Shown here in pieces: positions 25,001 to 30,789 of a stretch of 64,000 nucleotides of DNA. Below the pieces are notes generated by a model that worked only from the letters and a program-made list of their open reading frames with translations, was not told the origin of the DNA and searched no databases. The translations under genes and the position numbers were made by a program. This DNA comes from Ligula intestinalis. Its lineage: Eukaryota; Platyhelminthes; Cestoda; Diphyllobothriidea; Diphyllobothriidae. The stretch is from NCBI GenBank assembly GCA_036362985.1, contig JAYGXS010000008.1, positions 8,657,811 to 8,721,810 of the forward strand, written 5' to 3'. Within the stretch, counting starts at the first letter, position 1. Each line of letters opens with the position of its first letter.

Positions 25001-25942
25001 CTTTGTGAATTACACTGCTGTGGCTTTCGTCATGCTGAGTTTCGAAGGGAGCCTCATTGCCTGGCGGTAGGTTCATATTTGGTTTGTTTTAATATCTCAT
25101 TGTCAAATAAACTACCATTTCAGCTCTTCTGCATACCCTAAACCGGATGCAAACTCGTCTATCAAGTTTACACTAGCAGAAGAAGAACAATCCGGATCGC
25201 TCCCATTCCTCTATGCACTATTGAGTAAAATGGTTGACAGGGCTATCCAACGTAGGGTCTATCGTAAGAAGACGTGGTCCGGGCAATGCACCCATTTTTC
25301 TGGTTTCGTAGGGTTAAACTTCAAAAGTCTGTTTGACGCAGGGGGCGAAAGGATCTGCTCGACTGATAGCATCGAAGAGCAGCTAAAGGTTGTTGAAGGC
25401 TTTGTCGACAAAATGATTATCATAGTGGATTTGTTGCGAAGAACGTGGCTGAAAGACTGTCAGTCATACCCAGGCCCAAGTGGTGTCCCATCCGAGCCTC
25501 GAACTCGCAACCTTCTTTTTGATCACAGTCAAAAACCCTAACCGTTGATCCACGAGCTCGTTGTCTCGCCGATTTATGTCTAGCTGCCTACTTCCAGCTC
25601 TGTCGAGGCCCGAGGCAGAGCGGAACAGATGAGTTCCGTCAGTGGGGTCATGTGAACTCTCATCAATGAGAATCAAACGCCATTTTTGTTGGGGAGTCTA
25701 TTCAAAAGTCCTAATCACTAGGTATGCTGGCTTTTTGAAAATTATCCCTGTCGGTTTGTTCATGCAGCCCTGATTGGCGCTTTCTTTATCTCTCTTCTCT
25801 TTACTCGGTTTTCTTTTTCTTTAGGAATTTTTATTTCCTGGGCCACGTACTCTGTGCGCTTCTTCAAATCACTCTAATGTTTTGGAGCCCCAAGGTCGAC
25901 GCGGTTCGCGCAGACTCAACTGCCAAGCAGAAATCGCTGTGA
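992..25942 (+). CDS. MBOAT1/2: MBOAT1/2-like lysophospholipid acyltransferase (ten exons, 5' end outside window)
   Basis: Membrane-bound O-acyltransferase of the MBOAT1/2 branch. The family moves an acyl chain from acyl-CoA to a lysophospholipid (lyso-PE, -PS or -PC) in the ER membrane, the re-acylation half of the Lands cycle. Ten exons join in frame with GT-AG introns and give 369 residues to a TGA stop. Vertebrate MBOAT1/2 have about 500 residues, so roughly 120 N-terminal residues are missing and should lie upstream. Recognisable stretches in order: PMMVLVQRLTLLAANLLDG, RPLEFLSYCVNFQTILVGP, SYKDYLIYIEDR, HYYFAWSIAGFG, LADNWNVQTLQWL (family Asn) and STIWHGFYPGYYLFF, which holds the catalytic His of the WHG..PGY motif. 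Both key residues are intact and no exon has a stop, so the gene looks functional. Introns total most of the 25 kb and are full of transposable elements. Whether it is MBOAT1 or MBOAT2, and which lysolipid it prefers, cannot be told. Confidence 0.93.
1228..1252 (+). CDS. MBOAT1/2: MBOAT micro-exon B (25 nt)
   Basis: Acceptor ctcacag, donor gtaagc. With the G left from exon A it reads DLQRELAV and leaves TT, completed by the first T of exon C. Entry phase 1 and exit phase 2 fit both neighbours, and the residues fill the position between RKEDQQ and HIPRPLEFLSY expected from the family. The small size lowers certainty; the phase agreement raises it. Confidence 0.8.
1253..3039 (+). other. MBOAT intron, no recognised feature
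   Basis: Non-coding. Poly-G runs at about 1547-1559, 2592-2600 and 2707-2716. The open frames here are in GC-rich low-complexity DNA and match nothing recognised. Confidence 0.6.
3332..4750 (-). pseudogene. RTE reverse transcriptase remnant
   Basis: Three open blocks in different frames: 4750-4397 (RT fingers, RKAAGEDVIPAEAY), 4354-3926 (motifs A and B) and 3784-3332 (thumb and C-terminal, FRYLGSNMLANGQAKDEL, SIRPVLVYACETWS). YADD falls between the last two. Stops and frameshifts show loss of function. Confidence 0.8.
4909..6369 (-). CDS. RTE endonuclease ORF
   Basis: 486 codons. Residues about 123-386 form the exonuclease-endonuclease-phosphatase fold: LNIGCWNVRTLL, SEVRLPDSG, VAVYAPTSQADE, VAGDWNARTGP and SDHVPVRARLKL, with the Asn, Glu, Asp and His landmarks of APE-type LINE endonucleases present. 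Residues 61-120 contain two 30-residue tandem repeats (ATASxGSDALRGRLVPG). The frame stops before the RT domain, at a frameshift near 4900. Confidence 0.8.
   Translation of the reverse strand: MIKLIQSYEPKSNPRPPRRWFAGSVGKLTANRGQWQVTPGTSSVTKFPKNFMDNTNITNLNTATASPGSDALRGRLVPGVPNMQASALNLNNATASLGSDALRGRLVPGMSNMQASTLNSQHTLNIGCWNVRTLLDPDRQTFLARALWDYKVDVACLSEVRLPDSGTRVIKVPQEDAEYVLLHSGPQTNTELHAVAIAMTKKVNNTLLAFESISERIATARFKGTIANMSLVAVYAPTSQADEAVKTEFYERLQATVTRIPPRDSLFVAGDWNARTGPCDEISRHVIGKYGLGQRCDNGERLVTFADYNHLVVINTRFQHPHRQLLTWYSNDGRTANQIDYILVRSRWTTSASDSRSFRGAEVGSDHVPVRARLKLRLSNRSKKLPPKRANVMALSHTEIREAFNESLTARIRDQSTVRIEPPDDVDNETSPDTQWPHLRDALQSAMNLSLQQNWISTTTFHLSAQARIAWLSNSENYRSLRRQTT
6010..6189 (-). repeat. 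90-bp tandem duplication inside the RTE ORF
   Basis: Two adjacent in-frame 90-bp units (6100-6189 and 6010-6099), each encoding about 30 residues with SDALRGRLVPG. Few differences separate the units, so the duplication is recent relative to the element or maintained. Confidence 0.8.
6464..6634 (+). mobile_element. 171-bp insertion: minimal PLE 3' end with hammerhead-like motif and 12-bp TSD
   Basis: Flanked by actataggaatt at 6452-6463 and 6635-6646; repeat copy 1 has one uninterrupted site here. The insert begins with a hairpin (GAATGCGA...TCGCATTC). It has complementary arms GTAAAGGAGACAAATGG near its middle and CCATTTGTCTCCTTTAC at its end. Between these is CTGACGATGG, a short stem-loop and CGAAAGCTC (6555-6587), the same layout as the PLE 3' ends elsewhere in the window. 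It has no coding capacity. Confidence 0.6.
6555..6587 (+). ncRNA. hammerhead-like motif
   Basis: CTGACGATGG, stem TCTC/GAG with a 6-nt loop, then CTCGAAAGCTC. The core departs from the canonical CUGAUGA by one base (T to C at position 5). Self-cleavage is not shown. Confidence 0.35.
7508..8941 (+). CDS. PLE1 reverse transcriptase with GIY-YIG endonuclease
   Basis: One long uninterrupted frame. RT motifs: LYGLPKIHKDG at the start, SLDVSSLFTNVPV (motif A), IDGVAMGSPLGPLLADIFM (motif B), GRYVDDIFVIS (motif C with the YVDD box) and SLPFLDVLL. Near codons 364-395 is the GIY-YIG domain core, CSCGAGYIGPTSRR, with the usual CxC and YIG. A downstream Glu in ATAEATAIRFRKPILCV may be the catalytic acid. 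The RT and endonuclease active-site residues look intact, so this is the best-preserved ORF of the mobile elements here. The natural start is missing; 7508 is only where the open frame becomes unambiguous. Confidence 0.85.
   Translation: MYGLPKIHKDGLPVRPILDMRNSPYAAIAKWLAAKLKPLQHQLAPRSYRDTFEFVDNMKDVNLNGMRMFSLDVSSLFTNVPVTETVEYICEFLLTNQLEIGIPMNALLKCTLNVQFLFDGQIYRQIDGVAMGSPLGPLLADIFMRKLKKHQLSDQIRKLNHYGRYVDDIFVISTNETDRDALLSAVNQAHPSIKFTLEMETAGSLPFLDVLLSRRPDGSVRRSVYRKKTWSGQYTNFSSFVPLQQKRNLVRCLTQRAKKICSEDTIEEELKKMQDLLRENGYPEKFITKNMATKEMKPTTLTVEKKTLFLKVSFRGDTTGELLKRRLEDAVSRTFPAARVRVLFSTNPFFHGEGKDRLPTQTTSMCIYSFACSCGAGYIGPTSRRLSKSIKEHLPQWLRKGDLNTNRTINSSILAHMLDSGYQVDPNEAFRVVYTVPTSYPKSLGQRLLATAEATAIRFRKPILCVQKNLLQAPTAT
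9125..9165 (+). ncRNA. degenerate hammerhead-like motif at PLE1 3' end
   Basis: CTGATGA, then AAT-TT-ATT, then GAAA. The core boxes are present but the stem is only 3 bp. Confidence 0.2.
9181..9837 (+). other. MBOAT intron, nothing recognised
   Basis: AT-rich unique-looking sequence between PLE1 and exon C. Confidence 0.6.
9838..9988 (+). CDS. MBOAT1/2: MBOAT exon C
   Basis: Acceptor ccttcag, donor gtaagt, exit phase 0. Encodes HIPRPLEFLSYCVNFQTILV and GPPLSYKDYLIYIEDR, the strongly conserved LSY-NF--GP--KDY-FIE region of MBOAT1/2. The intron before it (1253-9837) is the longest of the gene and holds an RTE LINE and a Penelope-like element. Confidence 0.93.
10200..10860. mobile_element. head-to-head pair of PLE 3' fragments
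   Basis: 10205-10290 reads as PLE C-terminal sequence on the minus strand (RIHE region). 10455-10690 reads as the equivalent on the plus strand (KRMLGSRIQENELW ... RTQLIDLSM), with frameshifts. The two meet as an inverted repeat (atgcgcgaaccaagcatgcg on each strand). The plus half continues into a hammerhead-like motif at 10801. All of this lies in MBOAT intron 3. Confidence 0.65.
10801..10835 (+). ncRNA. hammerhead-like motif
   Basis: CTGACGATGG, stem ACTC-CAGTAA-GAGT, then TCGAAAGTTC. It lies 110 nt after the PLE C-terminal coding end, the same relative place as at 26, 30 and 36 kb. Confidence 0.4.
11480..11660 (+). repeat. dispersed repeat shared with 27290-27450
   Basis: The block around ccaatcagattgtgtcctcg and agtagcgactcg also occurs, inverted, at about 27400-27450. 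No coding potential. Confidence 0.5.
12255..12485 (-). mobile_element. tRNA-derived SINE, minus copy
   Basis: The head at 12400-12480 on the minus strand has a box-B-like GTTCGAGTCTCGG. The body contains the shared block gaaatggccattccagtccc, read on the minus strand. It pairs with the plus copy about 80 bp away. Confidence 0.6.
12560..12745 (+). mobile_element. tRNA-derived SINE, plus copy
   Basis: Box-A-like tgactcaatggttatggcg at 12570 and box-B-like gtgttcgaggctc at about 12613, followed by the same body as the minus copy (ataagccagaaatggccatt). Confidence 0.6.
12860..13524 (+). other. MBOAT intron, nothing recognised
   Basis: No repeat or ORF recognised apart from a poly-C run at 13431-13440 before exon D. 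Confidence 0.6.
13525..13557 (+). CDS. MBOAT1/2: MBOAT exon D (33 nt)
   Basis: Acceptor tttcag, donor gtaagt, phase 0 on both sides. Encodes EENRKRILYPK in the poorly conserved linker of the family. It could be included or skipped without changing frame. Confidence 0.75.
13645..13735 (+). CDS. MBOAT1/2: MBOAT exon E
   Basis: Acceptor cttgcag, donor gtgggc (weaker than the others), exit phase 1. Encodes ELTMTLGLRTFGFLASYLLI and CRRFPVSFY, the hydrophobic helix ending in FPV as in family members. It is 87 bp downstream of exon D, the shortest intron of the gene. The A at its end joins CT of exon F to give Thr. Confidence 0.85.
14340..14967 (+). mobile_element. TIR element family T2, copy 1
   Basis: Starts GTAGGGATTCCATGTGGGGT and ends with a diverged inverted copy at about 14940-14967. 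The diagnostic internal block tgtgaagcgcgc is followed by Ctcgggcgag repeats. It has no transposase, so it is non-autonomous. It lies in an MBOAT intron. Confidence 0.55.
15096..15177 (+). tRNA. tRNA-like gene (anticodon uncertain, possibly Ala-GGC)
   Basis: Acceptor stem GGCGTTT/AAACGCC pairs perfectly. D arm GCCTAGCGGTAGAGC, T arm GCGGG-TTCGAAT-CCCGC and a TTTTT Pol III terminator at 15182-15186 are all present. The anticodon arm AGCCT-CCGGCAA-AGGCT would place GGC at 34-36, but position 33 is C rather than T, two extra T precede the stem, and the variable region is 11 nt. It may be a diverged tRNA gene, a pseudogene or a tRNA-derived repeat head. It lies in an MBOAT intron on the same strand. 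Confidence 0.5.
15774..15872 (+). CDS. MBOAT1/2: MBOAT exon F
   Basis: Acceptor atttcag, donor gtacgt. Encodes EQFAAYSLSHKIAYLLLTGW and CMRQHYYFAWSI; the YYFAW block is a hallmark of MBOAT1/2. It leaves G, which joins CT of exon G to make Ala, giving WSIAGFG without lost residues. Confidence 0.92.
16980..17821 (+). pseudogene. PLE2: N-terminal half of a Penelope-like RT
   Basis: 16980-17600 gives the PLE N-terminal region: SESKALRDLKKDDSIIILPA, DKGRSTVVMNRQDY, then VRFYGPPKIHKPNVPFRP. A frameshift follows, with NLAKWMYRKLKFLQ in another frame, then motif A at 17582 (VSFDLTSLFTSIPPKLAHN). The copy ends soon after motif A, so motifs B and C and GIY-YIG are lost. The part kept is the part missing from PLE1. 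It lies in the sense direction in an MBOAT intron. Confidence 0.75.
18290..18612 (-). repeat. dispersed repeat R3, copy 1
   Basis: On the minus strand it matches 34155-34580: agagacagagaaaagaccag, cagtcggcca, and ggaatgggcgcattccc in the same order. One edge reads TGTTACGACCCGCGCC, which resembles an LTR start, but no matching end or internal region was found. Confidence 0.5.
18613..21212 (+). other. MBOAT intron, nothing recognised
   Basis: No coding homology seen. Short poly-G or poly-C runs at 20204-20214 and 21129-21166. Confidence 0.55.
21213..21316 (+). CDS. MBOAT1/2: MBOAT exon G
   Basis: Acceptor cccgcag, donor gtaggt, exit phase 0. Encodes GFGCLLGGLGFSGLDDHLVP then QYKLAESFRFTKAE, aligned with the AAGFGFRGYD region of vertebrate MBOAT1/2. 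Confidence 0.9.
21434..21750 (+). mobile_element. TIR element family T2, copy 2 (truncated)
   Basis: Starts GGTAAGGATTCCTTGTGGGG and matches 14340-14650 closely; the distal half is missing. It is followed within 60 bp by the hammerhead-like motif at 21801. Confidence 0.55.
21801..21833 (+). ncRNA. hammerhead-like motif with canonical core
   Basis: CTGATGA, perfect stem ATCCG-CGA-CGGAT, then ATCGAAACGTC: both canonical core boxes, CUGAUGA and GAAAC. GTC follows directly, so helix III would be minimal or formed between two copies through the palindrome ACGT. About 10 nt on is an AATAAA-type tail shared with 34.7 kb. No PLE coding sequence is attached. Confidence 0.5.
22618..22806 (+). CDS. MBOAT1/2: MBOAT exon H (catalytic motif)
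   Basis: Acceptor ggtccag, donor gtaagt, 63 codons in phase 0. It carries the family's two signature segments: LADNWNVQTLQWLRL, with the conserved Asn, and STIWHGFYPGYYLFF, with the active-site His in WHG..PGYY. Both are unaltered. Confidence 0.95.
23289..23924 (-). mobile_element. TIR element family T2, copy 3 (inverted)
   Basis: Terminal GGTAAGAGGTCC at 23289 and the inverted end GGTAGGAGTACC at 23924. GTTTTT flanks both sides and may be a target-site duplication. The internal block matches copies 1 and 2 in reverse. Confidence 0.6.
24120..24370. repeat. two copies of an AT-rich ~90-bp repeat (inverted)
   Basis: Blocks like gcgcaaatatttggtt and attattttc-cttttatacgc recur at 14255-14340, 24120-24200, 24300-24375 and 35955-36045. 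Confidence 0.45.
24852..25066 (+). CDS. MBOAT1/2: MBOAT exon I
   Basis: Acceptor actccag, donor gtaggt, exit phase 2. Encodes VGRIFRRKVRPWILSHLPD through IITRVVTYFFVNYTAVAFVM and LSFEGSLIAW. The family has the same tail-region helix (TQ--SY-VVPFVLLS). Confidence 0.93.
25145..25450 (+). pseudogene. PLE RT C-terminal fragment
   Basis: SSIKFTLAEEEQSGSLPFL then RRVYRKKTWSGQCTHFSGF matches the PLE1 segment around codons 195-240 (SVYRKKTWSGQYTNFSSF). Truncated on both sides. It lies in the last MBOAT intron, sense orientation. Confidence 0.75.
25480..25575 (-). mobile_element. tRNA-derived SINE head, third copy
   Basis: The tRNA-like head on the minus strand (box B visible as gagcctcgaactcgcaacc on the plus strand) lies in the last MBOAT intron. 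The flank at about 25600-25670 also matches 12767-12830 in plus orientation. Confidence 0.5.
25825..25942 (+). CDS. MBOAT1/2: MBOAT terminal exon J with stop
   Basis: Acceptor tctttag. The first G completes CGG (Arg), followed by NFYFLGHVLCALLQITLMFW and a short basic tail ending AKQKSL before TGA at 25940-25942. A Lys-rich C-terminus resembles an ER retention tail, but this is not a canonical KKXX. No clear AATAAA was seen close downstream. Confidence 0.9.
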
Positions 25943-26439
25943 TGCCAAATTCTCTCTGCGTGCTTCTGTTTTTTTTCTCTTTCCCTGCGCCCACTCTTTT
26001 TTTGGTTTTTGCTTTACTGGTCTTTCTTTCGGATAAAATTGGGTGTGTCGTCTGCCCTTTTGCTCTCTCTTTTTCGACTCTGGAAGATGTTTGTGCAAAT
26101 ACCTATGTGGGCTTTCGAACCCCCCCTCTCCACCTCTATCTTTCCTTTTTGAAAGTCGCATTTGCTTCCTGCGGTGCGACGCATTAGGTGATGGTGGTGA
26201 GTAGGATTTTGTAGACTGCCTACATACACCCATATTTTATTTACTTCTTTGAGCTTTATATCTTCCGCTTTCTTCCTATTCTCTGGAAGGGAAATTCGGT
26301 CGATCGCAATGATTACGCCTCGCTTATTTGTGTGTTGCTATCGCAGCAGGTGATAATGATGATAGTTCGACCATCGGTTTCGATGACGTCCACCATGTGC
26401 CCCATGGAGCAGGGAGGGTGACTGTAGTCAGGGCTTAGA

Positions 26440-26760
26440 TTTAAGTGAGTGTGCATAAAAATTCCTTTCGTCATCCCGGGCAGACGCTCTGGCCCAAGGT
26501 TGCATGAGGGTCAGCTCGCAATCAACCGCGAGGACAAGCTGTCTATGGTCTATGGCCACGTGCAGCAGAAAAACCACACGTTCGTCTTTGAGAAAGCAAG
26601 GGTAATAGGCCGAGCCAATGACAAGATTACCAGATTGCTGCTAGACTGGCACACTAAACAGAGCCATAGACCTTCATCTTATGGAGGCGCCCGCGAGGGC
26701 GTGAGCAATTCAAACATCCACCAAAAAACGATCGGTGCAGTCGATTGACACGCGGGCATC
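26440..26760 (+). pseudogene. PLE GIY-YIG C-terminal fragment
   Basis: RLHEGQLAINREDKLSMVYG and FEKARVIGRANDKITRLLLD match the C-terminal region of the 36-kb PLE (RLHEHERAMERNDKLSLV, FEHVRILGQSDDRVSRLL). It lies downstream of the MBOAT stop. Confidence 0.7.
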
Positions 26761-26814
26761 AGGCTAGCGGTTAGACACTCTTACTGACACCAGCAGGAGA
26801 ACAGTCACCAGGCT

Positions 26815-26853
26815 CTCACGATGGAAGCGAGAAGGCTTTTGAAACGTCAGTTA
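26815..26853 (+). ncRNA. hammerhead-like motif
   Basis: CTCACGATGG, stem AAGC-GAGAAG-GCTT, then TTGAAACGTCAG. It sits about 70 nt after the GIY-YIG fragment on the same strand. The first core box is degraded. Confidence 0.35.
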
Positions 26854-27159
26854 AAATACAAATTTGTCTCAGAAATTGCCCATTCCTCTTCCGGGGATGC
26901 TGAAAGGAATATTAAGTGAGTGTAGGCGGGCAGCCGTCTACCGCACTCCAAACCCTCAACCCACTTGAACCGGCGCCAAGACAGGCTCGAGATGACCGAA
27001 CGGTATCCAGCGTAGGCCGCTTTCTCCAATGCAGGCCAGAACACCGGCTAACTTAGTCTTAAGTGCCAGTAGACTTTTCCGCTGGTACTACCACAATACT
27101 GACTTTCACGTATCGTCAGTAGGTGTCAAAACAGATTGAAGGAGACAGAGGCTGGAACT

Positions 27160-27250
27160 GTCACTACTACTGTTTCTACTACTTCTAACTAGCAATGTAG
27201 CGGAATGATAGTAGTACTGGTACTATTACTGACGCTAATATTAGTCGGAA
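27160..27250 (+). repeat. TAC/ACT-rich simple-sequence tract
   Basis: Imperfect three-base repetition such as tactactgtttctactacttc and tagtagtactggtactatta. Confidence 0.5.
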
Positions 27251-27539
27251 GTGGCTCTGATTAAAGTGAGCGCTGGGCTGGCACTCCCAACGTTATCGGT
27301 CCACCCATACACAAAAGCCCGCACGCATGCGCAGCCTTGAAGGAGCTGACACCGCGTGAGGCTGTTGAATAGAGATCAATCAATAGGACTGAACCAATCA
27401 GAAAACCAACCGAGTCGCTACTCGCCTGAGGACAATCTGATTGGTCCAATCTTATAAGGCTTGTTTCTTTAATATTCGTACTAGGTACGCAATAAAGGCT
27501 CCCTTTTTATCGTGACCTTGCTCTCCTCGTTCTCCTTGG

Positions 27540-28973
27540 AGGATTGAAACAAAGCGCCTGGGACGGCAAACATCTTGGCTTTTGGTAACATTACAACACT
27601 TCCCACCGTCTGTCGCCTGTGGCGGCTTTCTTTTTCTGGAGGGGGGACTGTCCTACCGGGATATTAAATGAAAAACAGGTGGTCGGTGCTTCTGGATTCA
27701 ACACAGTGCCCCGAAACGTTTGCGCCGAATTTACAAGACTGTGCAGCGCAGAAATTATAATCATGTAGTATATGCTTTCTTTGATCTGCTGAGCGAAACG
27801 TGGAGACTTTTTGCTTCTCGCCCTTGAGTTGCAGTCTAGAGCTTCACATAAGCGGTTACGTAGAGACAAGCAACTACTGGTGTCAACGCGCCATCCTATA
27901 ATCAGTCCATGTCAGTGAATGCCGCTTTCATAAGACTGGATTACTGCAATCTTTGCCGATAGAATTTAACCCCTTACTTCAGCTGGTTGATCAGGAAGTT
28001 CGTTGATCAAGGTTAGTCCAGGTTGAAGTCTTGGACCTTTCTAGCCTAGGGTTTGACTGACCGTGACAAAAAGACCAGGAACTCAGTACTCCCATTCGGC
28101 TGAATTAGTGATCTTATAGTGGGCGTTAGGGCCACTGTGAGAACCCGTGATCGTTGACTCATCACGCTAAGGCTGCAGTCGCGTTGACTGCCCGCACCCC
28201 GTCCATTTCTCGTTACATGTCTGGCGCGACCTACTAACACGCCTAGTCTCGCCTGCGCCCACAGCGCGACGTAACCTCGTACGGTCCAACCAATCGCCCC
28301 CAAGGCTGCATAAAACAAAGACCTCAAGGTGGGGGCTGTCGTTAGACATCACTCCGGACCCGAACCTACTAAGGAACGGATGAACCAGGCCGCATGTCAG
28401 ACTTCTTCCTAACTACTCTCCTTTCAGTCTGTACAGATTACACCCTTCCCACTAATCTTGCCTTCCAACGACTTCTCTCCTCTCCTAAGGAACGAAGCCT
28501 GGAAGATTGCAGCCGTTAGACTTAAACCTTATAGCCTTAAACAGCCCTCGATAGTTTTTTCAAACCAGTAATAAAGTATCAAGGGCCTGGAATAGGGGAA
28601 TCTACACAGTCAGTACATATGGTTGCCAAGGTGTGTCTAAAGAGATGACGAATTTTATGTGAAGCCAGAAAGACTTGCTATGTGGCTTTAGTCTATTTTA
28701 GTAGTCTGTAGGTATTAGCTATCTACTACTGTCATTTTTCTTAAATTCAACCGGGTATGGCCTCATGGAGGCACAACTGTTTTGTGTGCTAGGTCAACCG
28801 TGTGTGAGTCGACAGTTCGACTAACATTTACTGTGCCAACTTGATCACCCTCAAAACAGTGCCTCAGTCGATCTGACGAAGTCGAACACAGCTTTTCTTT
28901 ACGAATTGATTGAAAGGGCAGAAAGTTCACATCCTAGAGATGAGGTAACACTAAGACTTAGCTGAAAATATTT
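27540..28973. other. intergenic, nothing firm
   Basis: Lies between a repeat and the EF-hand gene. A short resemblance exists between 28460-28515 and 40370-40425 (aaggaacgaagcctggaaga type). Confidence 0.5.
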
Positions 28974-28979
28974 TTTATT
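28974..28979 (-). promoter_or_regulatory. poly(A) signal of the EF-hand gene
   Basis: AATAAA on the minus strand, separated from the TGA stop by two bases, which implies a 3' UTR of only a few tens of bases. Confidence 0.6.
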
Positions 28980-28981
28980 CG

Positions 28982-29518
28982 TCAAAGTGGCGGAAAGGGG
29001 GAGTCACTAGCAGCGTAGCCAAAACTCACATTTCCCTCCTCAGCTAACGCAGGCAGCTGTCCACCTCGTTTAAGACCGGTTATAAAGTCTCCAAAGGAAA
29101 CACGTCCATCCCGGTCAACGTCGAATTCTCCAAAGGCCCTCCGTATAGATCCTATCAAGGCTTGGCTTTTTTTAACTCCACATGCTGAGCAGACGTCTGC
29201 GAGGGTCAAGAAGTTCTGTCCTCCCGAGTCCAAGGCCACGAAGAGACGGTGCACTTCGCCTACTTGCAGTTCCGGGCTTGCGGAGGCCACAAACCCCAGT
29301 TCCTCGATGAACTCCTTCAGCCTGGGGAAGGTGATTCCTACTGGTTTTCCACCCGCAACTGCATCGCCATTGGCGAAGAGTTGTTGGATCACTCGTTTTG
29401 GCGGAGTCTGGCCGAAAAGCTCCAGAAAGAAGACTTTGGCGTCTTTGGCGGTGAGGTAGGACTTTCCGTCGGCCGCGTTGTCGAAAGCCCGCAGCAGAGT
29501 TCGTGACGTGAAGAGCAT
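28982..29518 (-). CDS. EFCAB11: EF-hand protein, EFCAB11-like, intronless
   Basis: A 178-residue protein from ATG at 29518 (the frame is open further 5' but has no earlier ATG). Residues 133-144 form a canonical EF-hand loop (DVDRDGRVSFGD) with Asp at positions 1, 3, 5 and 12. Residues 13-32 (DNAADGKSYL...) and about 97-110 (DSGGQNFLTLADV) look like degenerate hands. Length, order of hands and the patterns LLRAFD..., ELFGQTPPK, FVALD...FLTL and VDRDGRVSF---F match EF-hand calcium-binding domain protein 11, a poorly characterised small calcium-binding protein. Calcium binding is expected mainly at the last hand. AATAAA on the minus strand (28979-28974) begins three bases after the stop. tctcag just before the ATG could be a cis- or trans-splice acceptor. 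No introns are seen, so a retrocopy is possible, but the frame is intact. Confidence 0.75.
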   Translation of the reverse strand: MLFTSRTLLRAFDNAADGKSYLTAKDAKVFFLELFGQTPPKRVIQQLFANGDAVAGGKPVGITFPRLKEFIEELGFVASASPELQVGEVHRLFVALDSGGQNFLTLADVCSACGVKKSQALIGSIRRAFGEFDVDRDGRVSFGDFITGLKRGGQLPALAEEGNVSFGYAASDSPFPPL

Positions 29519-29539
29519 TTGCTGAGACTGTGTTCGCAC

Positions 29540-30104
29540 GCTGTCTTCTAGCGCGTGTGATTATGCGTGCACATATCTACGCGCGACCTGCCCGAGCAGG
29601 TGGGCACAACCAATGAGATTCAAGGTCATGCTCGCGTCATGGCAGGCACTCATGGTGCGCGCGAGTTGATAAGCTAAGCGCAGTTGGACCCCTAGCGTGT
29701 TGACGATGGCAAATTCAAGCTAGAACCGGGTCATGTCAGTCTATTATTTTTATTGACGATACTTCTGTAGACCGAAAAGCACTACCAGACGCACAACCGC
29801 GTCTCCCATCAAGGGGGTGACTCTTAACGCGGACAGCTAAACGACCCGCCAAGCATCCTCCAAAGAGCCGAATCAGCACATAAAAAATAGAGCACTCCGA
29901 GGTCAACGTATAGTTGACGGCACGCCACTTGCGGTTCTGCTTGATTTACCGCAGTTACCGCTTTGACAGTGATGAGCTGACCAAACTCTCCAGAATGCCC
30001 ACATAAATAAATTCGTATAAATTGGAAATCAGGCATCCCAATAAATTAAATTTGAAAAAGAGCTGTTCTTTGGGATAAAAAGGCAAATTTAATCAGTAAA
30101 TTTT
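29540..30104. other. upstream of EF-hand gene, nothing recognised
   Basis: GC-rich near the ATG, AT-rich beyond. No TATA box at a convincing distance. Confidence 0.5.
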
Positions 30105-30105
30105 C

Positions 30106-30145
30106 GGGACTGGTCCCCCAGTTCGTCTTCCGACTAGCAAGAATG
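30106..30145 (-). ncRNA. hammerhead-like motif (minus arm)
   Basis: On the minus strand: CGGAAGACGA, perfect stem ACTGG-GGGA-CCAGT, then CCCGAAAATT. Confidence 0.3.
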
Positions 30146-30753
30146 AGCGACGAACAACTAAAACTTCAAACGTGCGGAAAAAATCAATATTTAAAGCATT
30201 CTTTCCCTGGTAGTTTTGGCTTTTGTCAGTCTGTATTGTGCGGCCCTCGTCTCTTTCACCGTTTTTTTTTAGTTATTTATAAATCCCATCTAACTCTATG
30301 TGTTGGTTGATGCATGAATCGTCGGAGTGCATGGCTTCAAGGCATGCTCGGCCTTTTTTGGAGGGGCAAACTCCGACTATGCGTGTTTTGTCCCATGCGA
30401 AGCTGTGTCCTGTATCAAGGCTATACATAGCCACTTCGGATAAATGATCGCGTCTTTTCATTACCAGTTGGTGCGCGTGAATGCGTGTTGAGACGGATCT
30501 TCTTCTTTGGCCACATTATACGGTATCACAAGCCAAGAATTTCCTGGGGCCATGCACTCCGACGATTCAGGCATCAACCGACACATAGAGTCAGATGGAA
30601 TTTATAAATAACTCAAAAAACGGTGGAAGAGACGAGGGCCGCACAATACAGACTGAGAAAAGCCAAAACTATCAATCAACTCTCACACCAAAATGACTTG
30701 ATTTTTTTCCGCACGTTTGAAGTTTTAGTTGTTTGTTGTTCATTCTTGCTAGT

Positions 30754-30782
30754 CTGAAGACGAACTGGGGAACCATTCTTTT
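30754..30782 (+). ncRNA. hammerhead-like motif (plus arm)
   Basis: CTGAAGACGA, then ACTGGGGAACCATT, in place of the better stem on the minus arm. It lies about 145 nt after the PLE stop. Confidence 0.25.
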
Positions 30783-30789
30783 TTATCCC

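Larger units (their letters stand above)
30105..30785. mobile_element. head-to-head pair of PLE 3' ends (long inverted repeat)
   Basis: Arms 30105-30345 and 30545-30780 are inverted copies with a 200-bp spacer. The minus arm encodes SFAWDKTRIVGVCPSKKGR and EAMHSDDSCINQHIELDGI, a PLE C-terminus. The plus arm encodes the matching AMHSDDSGINRHIESDGIYK and stop. Both continue outward into hammerhead-like motifs. The minus copy is longer upstream, so two insertions or an inverted dimer are both possible. Confidence 0.75.
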
